A stretch of 6,548 bases of DNA from positions 1 to 6,548 of the forward strand of contig PQAQ01000109.1 of the NCBI GenBank assembly GCA_003105305.1. Direction: 5' to 3'. The DNA comes from Candidatus Methylomirabilota bacterium (GTDB taxonomy: Bacteria; Methylomirabilota; Methylomirabilia; Methylomirabilales; Methylomirabilaceae). The notes under the pieces are model-generated. The model was not told where the DNA came from, did no database searches, and saw nothing but the letters and a program-made list of their open reading frames with translations. Both the position numbers and the translations under genes were made by a program. Shown piece by piece: positions 1 to 6,149 of this stretch; positions within the stretch are counted from its first letter, which is position 1; each line of letters opens with the position of its first letter.

Positions 1-57
1 TGTGCCATGGAGCCGATACCCTCCAACGAATTGATACGCAGGTTTGGGGAGCCATAA
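1..57 (+). CDS. Possible C-terminal tail of an unidentified upstream gene (partial)
   Basis: Frame 1 is open from the window edge to a TAA at 55-57 and would encode an 18-residue tail ending in RRFGEP. Most of its codons end in G or C, like the genes downstream, which mildly favours it over the other open frame (frame 3). Frame 3 stops at TAA 63-65 and would overlap the purH ATG as TAATG. Either way an upstream same-strand gene would end within about 10 bases of purH and suggest that purH is not first in its operon. The fragment is too short to recognise a family, and chance openness over 18 codons is quite possible. Confidence 0.3.
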   Translation, partial: CAMEPIPSNELIRRFGEP

Positions 58-64
58 ATCCGTA

Positions 65-1666
65 ATGATATCGCTCAAACGTACAAATGATACAGGATTG
101 GCGTCGGTTCAGCGTGCCCTGATCAGCGTCTCCGACAAGGCTGGGCTGATTGAACTGGCGTCGACACTGCAGAGCCTGTCCATCCAGATTGTCTCAACCG
201 GCGGAACCGCTCGCGCTCTGCGCGAATCGGGCGTCGCGGTGACGGATGTCGCCGACATCACACACTTCCCCGAAATGTTGGACGGGCGAGTCAAAACACT
301 CCATCCAAGGATCCACGCCGGCATTCTGGCGAGACGGTGCGACCCCGAGCACCGGCGGCAACTACAAGAACTGAACATCGCTCCCGTTGATCTCGTCGTC
401 ATAAACCTGTACCCCTTTGAAGCGACCATTTCCAGGGACGGGACGACATTGGAAGAGGCCATCGAGCAGATCGATATCGGCGGACCAAGCCTCATTCGGG
501 CTGCCGCCAAAAATTTCGAAGACGTGGCGATCGTCGTTGATCCGGCCGATTACGATGCGGTTGCCGCTGAGTTACGGCAAGAGCAAGGCTGCCTGTCACG
601 GGCCAGCCGGTTGCATTTGGCAACGAAGGCCTTTGCGAGCGTTGCTCGCTACGATACACTGATCGCCGCCTACCTGGAGCGACAATGCGGCGAGGCGGAT
701 CACGCGATCCTCCCCGATGTTCTTGATCTCCGCACGGTCAAATTGAAGCAACTCCGTTACGGCGAAAATCCACACCAGCAGGCGGCCCTGTACGGCAACC
801 CCTTGTCACGCAAACCCGCTGTAGCGGGAGCAACACAACTTCAGGGGAAGGAGCTTTCATTCAACAACTTTTTGGATCTTGATGCCGCATTCGCCCTGGC
901 GACAGAGTTCGATGAACCGGTTGCCGTCGTCATCAAACACACTAATCCCTGCGGCGTCGGCATCGGTCCCAGACTGAGTGAGGCGTATCAGCGCGCCGTA
1001 GCCGCCGATCCGGTCTCGGCCTTTGGCGGGGTTGTGGGGTTCAACCGCCCGGTCGATGTCGAGACTGCGCGCGAACTTGCGGCAATCTTCGTCGAGGCGG
1101 TGATTGCGCCGGGATACCACGAGACAGCGCTGGCTGTCCTGAAAGACAAGAAGGCCCTGCGGCTCCTGGCAGTGGACCCATGGCCGGCAATCACGCCCCC
1201 TGATCACGTCGGTCTGGAGTTCCGGCCGATCGCCGATGGTATGCTGGTACAAGAATGCGATCAGATCGACCTCCGCCCTGACGCCCTTCGTGTTGTGACT
1301 CGTCGCACGCCCACCGACGCCGAAATGCGGGCGCTCCGGTTCGCCTGGAAGGTGGCAAAGCACGTCAAGTCTAATGCCATCGTCTTGTCGAACGAGTTCG
1401 CCACGGTAGGGGTCGGCGCCGGACAGATGAGCCGGGTCGATGCCTGTCGGCTGGCCATCATGAAGGCCGCCTCATCCACGAAGGGAACGGTCCTCGCATC
1501 CGACGCCTTCTTCCCCTTTCGGGACGGGGTTGATCTGGCGGCCGAGGCCGGCGTCACTGCCATCATTCAGCCCGGCGGCTCCATTCGCGATGCGGAGGCC
1601 ATCCAGGCGGCGGATCAGGCCGGCATCGCGATGGTGTTCACCGGTATTCGACACTTTCGCCATTGA
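65..1666 (+). CDS. purH: Bifunctional phosphoribosylaminoimidazolecarboxamide formyltransferase / IMP cyclohydrolase PurH
   Basis: PurH catalyses the last two steps of IMP synthesis in the cytoplasm: 10-formyl-THF-dependent formylation of AICAR to FAICAR, then ring closure to IMP. From ATG 65 it is 533 residues, close to the usual 510-530. The N-terminal MGS-like cyclohydrolase domain (about 15-150) shows STGGT (44-48), GRVKTLHP (74-81), INLYPF (113-118) and DIGGPSLIRAAAKN (137-150). The transformylase domain follows with LRYGENPHQ (230-238), GKELSFNN (261-268), the KHTNPCG motif with the catalytic Lys291-His292 pair, SAFGG (318-322), KHVKSNA (432-438), SDAFFPFRDG (479-488) and QPGGSIRD (502-509). 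It ends in the typical TGIRHFRH. The frame extends upstream to TTG 44 (540 residues), but ATG 65 is the better codon. A GGGGAG lies at 47-52, 12 bases before it, which is rather far. purD follows after 34 bases. Confidence 0.97.
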   Translation: MISLKRTNDTGLASVQRALISVSDKAGLIELASTLQSLSIQIVSTGGTARALRESGVAVTDVADITHFPEMLDGRVKTLHPRIHAGILARRCDPEHRRQLQELNIAPVDLVVINLYPFEATISRDGTTLEEAIEQIDIGGPSLIRAAAKNFEDVAIVVDPADYDAVAAELRQEQGCLSRASRLHLATKAFASVARYDTLIAAYLERQCGEADHAILPDVLDLRTVKLKQLRYGENPHQQAALYGNPLSRKPAVAGATQLQGKELSFNNFLDLDAAFALATEFDEPVAVVIKHTNPCGVGIGPRLSEAYQRAVAADPVSAFGGVVGFNRPVDVETARELAAIFVEAVIAPGYHETALAVLKDKKALRLLAVDPWPAITPPDHVGLEFRPIADGMLVQECDQIDLRPDALRVVTRRTPTDAEMRALRFAWKVAKHVKSNAIVLSNEFATVGVGAGQMSRVDACRLAIMKAASSTKGTVLASDAFFPFRDGVDLAAEAGVTAIIQPGGSIRDAEAIQAADQAGIAMVFTGIRHFRH

Positions 1667-1690
1667 GGATCGGATAGCAGGGAAACGGAC

Positions 1691-1694
1691 AGGA
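1691..1694 (+). promoter_or_regulatory. Ribosome binding site that decides the purD start
   Basis: AGGA lies 6 bases before ATG 1701 but directly abuts the in-frame ATG at 1695. The spacing therefore supports 1701 as the start. The resulting N-terminus, MQILVIGSGGREHA, also matches the family, where the Rossmann-like strand begins at the initiator Met. Confidence 0.6.
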
Positions 1695-1700
1695 ATGTCA

Positions 1701-2978
1701 ATGCAGATTCTCGTGATCGGCTCTGGCGGGCGGGAACACGCGCTCGCGTGGAAGATCGCTCAGAGTCCAAGGGTAGCGAAGGTCTGGGCTGCGCCTGGAA
1801 ATGCCGGGATCGCCGATGTGGCCGAGTGTGTCCCGATCAGCGCCTCCGACATCCGCCTCCTGGCCGACTTTGCTGAACGGACACGGATTGACCTGACGGT
1901 CGTAGGACCGGAGTTGCCGCTTACCCTCGGTATCGTGGATGAATTCGAGCGCCGCGGGCTCCGCATCTTCGGACCCAGGAAGGATGGCGCTGTCGTGGAA
2001 GGGAGTAAGGTGTTCGCCAAGAATTTCATGAAGAAGCACCATATCCCTACCGGCTTCTTCCAGACGTTCGACCGGGCGGAGGAGGCGAAGCGTTATATCC
2101 GGGAGATCGGCGCCCCTCTGGTTGTGAAGGCGGACGGCCTGGCGGCCGGAAAAGGGGTGACCGTCTGCTTCGAGCTGTCCGAAGCCCTGGAGGCGGTCGA
2201 GAAGATCATGGACGAACGGCTCTTCGGCGACGCCGGTGAGCGGATTGTCATCGAGGAGTACCTGGAGGGCGAGGAAGTCTCGTTTCATGCATTGACCGAT
2301 GGAGTTACCGTCATACCATTGGCATCGTCCCGGGATCATAAGCGCGTGTTCAATGAGGATCAGGGTCCCAATACCGGCGGGATGGGCGCCTATTCGCCCG
2401 CGCCGATTATCACCGAACCGATTCATCGACAGATTATGGAACAGATCATGATCCCGGCTGTTACTGGAATGGCCGCCGAGGGACGGACCTACAAGGGCAT
2501 TCTGTACGCCGGCCTGATGATCAGCGGACACGCCGTCAAGGCGCTCGAATTCAACGCCAGGCTCGGTGATCCCGAAACACAGTCATTACTGGTCAGGATG
2601 GAGTCCGACCTCGTTCCGTTGCTGGAGGCGGTCGTGGACGGCCGGTTACGGGATCATATGATCGACTGGAATCCGGACGCAAGCGTCTGCGTCGTCATGG
2701 CCTCGAAAGGCTACCCCGGCCCATACGACCATGGAGCCCTAATCACCGGGCTCGAGGAAGCGGCTGCCGAGCCTGGCATCATGATCTTTCACGCCGGAAC
2801 AAGCCGCGTCAACGACCGGATCCACACCGGTGGCGGACGGGTATTGGGGGTGACCGGCGTGGGACGAGATCTCCAAGACGCGATCGCCGTCACCTACCGG
2901 GCGGTGAAGAAGATCCACTGGGAAGGCGCGCACTACCGAACCGACATCGGTACTCGCGCCTTCACGGGAACCATATAA
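1701..2978 (+). CDS. purD: Phosphoribosylamine--glycine ligase (GAR synthetase) PurD
   Basis: PurD is an ATP-grasp enzyme that joins glycine to phosphoribosylamine, the second step of purine synthesis, in the cytoplasm. From ATG 1701 it has 425 residues, the normal length. The N-domain opens with VIGSGGREHALAWK (5-18) and continues with VVGPELPL (67-74) and FGPRKDGAVVEGSK (90-103). The ATP-grasp part shows VVKADGLAAGKGV (141-153), IEEYLEGEEVSFH (184-196) and the GPNTGGMGAYSP loop (222-233). The metal-binding EFNARLGDPETQ segment (283-294) corresponds to the GARS signature, with Leu where Phe is common. The C-domain has VVMASKGYPG (331-340) and FHAGT (363-367). An alternative start at ATG 1695 adds two residues but has poor ribosome-site spacing. 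The frame is open further back into purH, but that extension has no family resemblance. There is no terminator in the 34-base gap after purH, so the two are probably co-transcribed. Confidence 0.97.
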   Translation: MQILVIGSGGREHALAWKIAQSPRVAKVWAAPGNAGIADVAECVPISASDIRLLADFAERTRIDLTVVGPELPLTLGIVDEFERRGLRIFGPRKDGAVVEGSKVFAKNFMKKHHIPTGFFQTFDRAEEAKRYIREIGAPLVVKADGLAAGKGVTVCFELSEALEAVEKIMDERLFGDAGERIVIEEYLEGEEVSFHALTDGVTVIPLASSRDHKRVFNEDQGPNTGGMGAYSPAPIITEPIHRQIMEQIMIPAVTGMAAEGRTYKGILYAGLMISGHAVKALEFNARLGDPETQSLLVRMESDLVPLLEAVVDGRLRDHMIDWNPDASVCVVMASKGYPGPYDHGALITGLEEAAAEPGIMIFHAGTSRVNDRIHTGGGRVLGVTGVGRDLQDAIAVTYRAVKKIHWEGAHYRTDIGTRAFTGTI

Positions 2979-3037
2979 CAGTAACGAATGACCTCCTCGT
3001 TCATCGAATAGATCCCGCAAGAGAAAAGGAGCGACAG
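2979..3037 (+). other. purD-purE intercistronic spacer
   Basis: This 59-base gap is the longest in the window. It contains a weak 5-bp inverted repeat (AACGA at 2983-2987, TCGTT at 2997-3001, 9-base loop) without a following T run, so it is not a convincing intrinsic terminator. A CTCCT at 2993-2997 could pair with AGGAG at 3027-3031 in the purE ribosome binding site. A seven-codon frame (ATG 2988 to TAG 3011) is present but lacks a ribosome site. No clear promoter boxes are seen. Confidence 0.4.
3026..3031 (+). promoter_or_regulatory. Strong ribosome binding site supporting a GTG start for purE
   Basis: A full AAGGAG sits 6 bases before GTG 3038. This is the ideal position and selects the GTG over the in-frame ATG at 3056, which has no Shine-Dalgarno sequence of comparable quality at proper spacing. 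Confidence 0.8.
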
Positions 3038-3562
3038 GTGACCACTCATCACAGCATGGCAGCGCATCCGGTCGTGGGGATCGTCATGGGCAGCGACTCC
3101 GATCTGACCGTCATGGAACTCACTGCGAAGGCGCTGGAGCGATTCGAAATCCCATTCGAACTGAAAATCAGTTCCGCGCATCGTTCGCTTGACGCCACAT
3201 TGGAGTATATCCGGAAGGCCGAGGGACGAGGCATCAAGGTCGTCATTGCCGGCGCCGGCGCTGCCGCGCATCTGGCCGGCGTGATTGCCGGCCAAACGAC
3301 GCTCCCGGTCATCGGGGTCCCATTGGCCTCAACCTCCCTGAACGGTCTGGACGCGCTGTTTTCTGTCGTACAGATGCCTGGCGGGGTCCCGGTGGCTACG
3401 ATGGCCATCGGCGAGGCGGGGGCGAAGAACGCCGGCATTCTGGCGGCGAGAATTTTAGCGCTGTCGGATGAGGGCCTCCGACGCAAGTTGCAATCATTCA
3501 AAGAGGCTCTGGCCTCCGAAGTGGAGGAAAAAGATCGGACACTCCAGAAGCGCCGCCCCTGA
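3038..3562 (+). CDS. purE: 5-(carboxyamino)imidazole ribonucleotide mutase PurE (class I type)
   Basis: PurE moves the carboxylate of N5-CAIR to carbon 4 of the imidazole ring, giving CAIR, in the cytoplasm; the enzyme is normally an octamer. The product from GTG 3038 is 174 residues, slightly over the usual 160-170 because of a ten-residue leader. Family motifs are in order: GIVMGSDSD (14-22, phosphate binding), SSAHRS with the catalytic His48 (45-50), AGAGAAAHLAG with His78 (71-81), PVIGVPL (90-96), GLDALFSVVQMPGGVPVAT (103-121) and IGEAGAKNAGILAARIL (124-140). The Arg after the catalytic His points to the class I mutase rather than the class II AIR carboxylase, which usually has SAHK there. 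The following pair is Ser-Leu instead of the common Thr-Pro. Class I enzymes depend on PurK, which is not adjacent here. The C-terminal 25 residues are charged and probably helical. Confidence 0.96.
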   Translation: MTTHHSMAAHPVVGIVMGSDSDLTVMELTAKALERFEIPFELKISSAHRSLDATLEYIRKAEGRGIKVVIAGAGAAAHLAGVIAGQTTLPVIGVPLASTSLNGLDALFSVVQMPGGVPVATMAIGEAGAKNAGILAARILALSDEGLRRKLQSFKEALASEVEEKDRTLQKRRP

Positions 3563-3578
3563 ACTCTCCCGGTCACAG

Positions 3579-5165
3579 ATGTGTTCCCGGGGATCGTTCA
3601 CGGATTGGACGCACCAGGCGAGTGGCCGGCAGGCGCCGCTGCTGTTCCTGCTCGTACTGTGCTGTCTTACCGCATTTCACCTCTGGTTCATCCACTCCGG
3701 CCGATTCAACCTAGCGCCGGACGAAGCACACTACTGGACCTGGTCGAAACGTCTGGACTGGAGCTACTATAGTAAAGGGCCGATGGTGGCCTACCTCATC
3801 GCCCTATCCACGCGACTGGGTGGAGATACCGAATTCTTCATCCGGCTTCCGGCGGTCCTGCTTTCTACTGGAACTGCCGTATGCACGTTCGTCCTGGCGG
3901 ATCGCCTCTGTCGCTCTACGTGGGCCGGTCTGCAAGCCGTGCTCGCACTCGCCGCCATGCCGCTCGCCGAGGCGGGTTCCATATTGATGACGATCGATGC
4001 GCCACTGGTGTTTTTCTGGTCTCTTACGCTGGTACTGATTCACCGCGCCCTCACAACGGGCGGCAACGGCCGGTGGCTCCTTGCCGGCATTGGCCTCGGC
4101 CTGGGTCTGCTCAGCAAATATACGATGGCCATCATGGCGCCGCAGATATTTCTGTATCTTCTGTTGTCTCGGCAGCATCGGTTCTGGCTGCGGCGACCCG
4201 GCCCCTACCTGGCGCTCGGCGTCGGGCTTCTTCTCTTTACCCCCGTCATCTACTGGAGCGCGACACACCATTTCGTCTCGTTGCGCCACCTTCTGGAGCA
4301 ACTTGGCGGGGGCAACAATAGCGTCATCCCGCTGAAGAGTGCGGGTGAGTTTGTTGCGTCTCAAGCGGGTGTGGTCACCCCTCTACTGTTCCTTATACTC
4401 ATAATCGGGCTCTGGGAGGTCGGACGGACCGGACTGGCCAGATGCGGCGACGACACGTCGCTTTTTCTCCTGTGCGCCTCGGCGCCCTTGCTGATCGTCT
4501 GTGTTATCACGAGCCTGTGGACAAAGGTGCAGGCAAACTGGGCTGCTCCAACCTATATCGCCGCCGCTGTCGCCGCTGTCGCCTGGCGACAGAGCGCATC
4601 CGCACATAGGAACAGTGGACCCTCGGCCTGGCGGTGGACACGGAGCCGTACGCTGTTTGTCTGCGCGTTGATAACCGGATTCCTTGTCAGTGCAGTCGGT
4701 CACTTTCCGCACGCCCTCGCCGCGGTGGGCCTGCCGCTGCCTCGCAAGCTCGATCTGACCAAACGGCTGAGAGGATGGGCAGAGCTTGGTGCGCAGGTCA
4801 ATGCTATTTATGAGGAGATGAGTCATAACGGACCCACATTTGTCTTCAGCGATCGATATCAGGTCGCCAGTGAGGTGATGTTCTATGTGGCGGCCCATCC
4901 GGCGACCTACAACATCCAACTCGGACGACGCATGAATCAGTTTGACGTATGGGGGGGAACCGATAAGGTCCGAGGGTGGAACGCCGTCTTTATCACGGAT
5001 CGACCGGATCCGCCCGAACCCGTTTTGCGCTCGTTTGATGTCGTGCAATCGGATCCTCTGACTGTTCCCTCGACGGTCGGACCTATGCATCGTCTGCGCC
5101 CGTGGTTCATCTTTCGCTGCTATAAGTTCCGAGGATTTCAGCCGGCTCGGCAGCTCGGGTATTGA
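3579..5165 (+). CDS. GT39 / ArnT-like polyprenyl-phosphate-sugar-dependent membrane glycosyltransferase
   Basis: This is a GT-C fold protein of the PMT_2 (dolichyl-phosphate-mannose-protein mannosyltransferase-like) group, 528 residues from ATG 3579. Members transfer a sugar from a polyprenyl-phosphate carrier to a lipid, protein or glycan on the outer face of the inner membrane. Evidence is a first membrane helix at about 20-38, then the loop with the acidic PDEAHYW motif (47-53) and SYYSKGPMVAYLIAL (62-76). IRLPAVLL (88-95), TIDAPLVFFW (138-147), GLLSKYT (176-182) and NWAAPTY (320-326) follow. About ten hydrophobic segments extend to about 376, followed by a soluble C-terminal domain (about 395-528) with SDRYQVASEVMFY and RRMNQFDVWGG. 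The start is uncertain: the frame is open back to 3468 inside purE, but those codons overlap purE and look non-coding, and ATG 3579 has no clear Shine-Dalgarno. It starts 16 bases after purE and its TGA abuts the next ATG. Sugar and acceptor are unknown. Confidence 0.88.
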   Translation: MCSRGSFTDWTHQASGRQAPLLFLLVLCCLTAFHLWFIHSGRFNLAPDEAHYWTWSKRLDWSYYSKGPMVAYLIALSTRLGGDTEFFIRLPAVLLSTGTAVCTFVLADRLCRSTWAGLQAVLALAAMPLAEAGSILMTIDAPLVFFWSLTLVLIHRALTTGGNGRWLLAGIGLGLGLLSKYTMAIMAPQIFLYLLLSRQHRFWLRRPGPYLALGVGLLLFTPVIYWSATHHFVSLRHLLEQLGGGNNSVIPLKSAGEFVASQAGVVTPLLFLILIIGLWEVGRTGLARCGDDTSLFLLCASAPLLIVCVITSLWTKVQANWAAPTYIAAAVAAVAWRQSASAHRNSGPSAWRWTRSRTLFVCALITGFLVSAVGHFPHALAAVGLPLPRKLDLTKRLRGWAELGAQVNAIYEEMSHNGPTFVFSDRYQVASEVMFYVAAHPATYNIQLGRRMNQFDVWGGTDKVRGWNAVFITDRPDPPEPVLRSFDVVQSDPLTVPSTVGPMHRLRPWFIFRCYKFRGFQPARQLGY

Positions 5166-6149
5166 ATGCGAACGCCATGGCTCTCTATTGTCATTCCTTT
5201 CTACAACGAGGAGGATAACGTTCGCCCCCTCCATAATCAGCTCGTCGAGGCCCTGAGCGATCTTGGGCGGTCTTACGAGGTAGTCGCCGTAAACGACGGC
5301 AGCACCGATCGAACGCTGGCCGCTCTTGAGGCGATCGTCAAAGAAGATTGCCGATGGAAGGTGGTAGTGCTTCGACGGAATTTCGGTCAGACCGCCGCCT
5401 TAACCGCCGGCTTCGACCACGCGACAGGCGATGTGATTGTGACGCTCGACGGCGATCTTCAAAACGATCCGGCCGATATACCCACATTGCTTGAGCTCAT
5501 CGATGAGTACGATCTGGTGAGCGGCTGGAGGGCTGAGCGGAAGGATCCTTTTCTCTCGAGACGACTGCCCTCTTTGCTGGCAAACTGGCTGATCTCAACG
5601 ACAACCGGCGTGAAACTTCACGACTACGGCTGCACCTTGAAGGCATATCGACGGGTGGTCATCGAGAATCTCCGGCTATACGGCGAGCTGCATCGATTCA
5701 TCCCAGCCATTGCCAGTTGGATGGGAATCGCCATCACCGAAGTCAAAACACACCACCGCCCCAGACGCTTCGGACGCTCAAAGTACTCTATCGTCAGAAC
5801 GGTGCGAGTCCTCCTTGATCTGATCGCTGTAAAGTTCTTACTTCAGTTCAGCACCTCCCCAATTCAAATCTTCGGCGGGTTAGGACTTACTGTGGGTGCC
5901 GGCGGCGGAGCCTTGCTGTTATACTTGGCCAGTCTCAAACTGCTCCTGGGGCAACAGATTGGCGGACGACCGCTCCTGCTGCTCGCAATCCTCCTCGTGA
6001 TTCTGGGAGTACAACTGGTGGGCATGGGTCTGCTCGGCGAGATGGTGGCACGAGTCTATCACGAAACACAGCGCAAACCGATCTACATGGTTCAGCGGAT
6101 CATCCTTGGAGTCGAACCTGAAGGGAGCCTCGGTGAACTCGACCCATAG
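5166..6149 (+). CDS. GT2 polyprenyl-phosphate sugar synthase (GtrB/ArnC/DPM1-like)
   Basis: The protein of 327 residues has a cytosolic GT-A domain followed by two membrane segments, the architecture of enzymes that load a sugar from a nucleotide-sugar onto undecaprenyl (polyprenyl) phosphate. The nucleotide-binding start is LSIVIPFYNEEDNV (6-19), then AVNDGSTDRT (41-50), RRNFGQTAALTAGFDHA (70-86) and the metal-binding TLDGDLQNDP (93-102). Later come DYGCTLKAYRR (153-163) and the RFGRSKYS motif (201-208) typical of DPM1/GtrB relatives. Hydrophobic segments lie at about 234-258 and 268-292, ahead of a charged tail. ATG 5166 follows the TGA of the GT39 gene with no gap, and no good ribosome site is seen, so translation is probably coupled. 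It is the natural donor-making partner of the neighbouring GT39 enzyme. The sugar (glucose, mannose, GlcNAc, or a modified sugar) cannot be decided from sequence alone. Confidence 0.92.
   Translation: MRTPWLSIVIPFYNEEDNVRPLHNQLVEALSDLGRSYEVVAVNDGSTDRTLAALEAIVKEDCRWKVVVLRRNFGQTAALTAGFDHATGDVIVTLDGDLQNDPADIPTLLELIDEYDLVSGWRAERKDPFLSRRLPSLLANWLISTTTGVKLHDYGCTLKAYRRVVIENLRLYGELHRFIPAIASWMGIAITEVKTHHRPRRFGRSKYSIVRTVRVLLDLIAVKFLLQFSTSPIQIFGGLGLTVGAGGGALLLYLASLKLLLGQQIGGRPLLLLAILLVILGVQLVGMGLLGEMVARVYHETQRKPIYMVQRIILGVEPEGSLGELDP
6121..6127 (+). promoter_or_regulatory. Ribosome binding site for the flippase-like gene, inside the GT2 gene
   Basis: AAGGGAG lies 5 bases before GTG 6133, within the last codons of the GT2 gene. 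It is the best Shine-Dalgarno in the glycan module and fixes the GTG start of the following gene, which overlaps the GT2 coding end. Confidence 0.7.

Noticed and set aside
857..1363. A 168-codon minus-strand open frame opposite purH
   Set aside because: Same reasoning: it mirrors conserved purH codons and has no independent support.
1698..2531. A 277-codon minus-strand open frame opposite purD
   Set aside because: purD is intact and conserved on the other strand; the antisense product shows no family motif and is a codon-bias shadow.
2988..3011. A seven-codon frame MTSSFIE between purD and purE
   Set aside because: It has no ribosome site before it, and frames this short arise often by chance; no amino-acid run suggests an attenuation leader.
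3248..3259. A 12-base perfect palindrome of GCCGGC repeats inside purE
   Set aside because: It encodes the conserved alanine-glycine stretch around PurE residues 71-76 and follows from GC-rich codon choice; there is no reason to call it an operator.
3563..3578. A possible terminator after purE
   Set aside because: The 16-base gap has no stable hairpin and no T run.
4560..4585. Short repeated gccgctgtc units in the GT39 gene
   Set aside because: They encode an alanine-valine rich membrane helix (about residues 328-336) and are explained by codon choice.
4383..5234. A 283-codon minus-strand open frame opposite the GT39 gene
   Set aside because: It lies wholly opposite well-supported genes, its product has no recognisable motif or hydrophobic pattern, and long antisense frames are expected opposite genes with strong G/C third-position bias.
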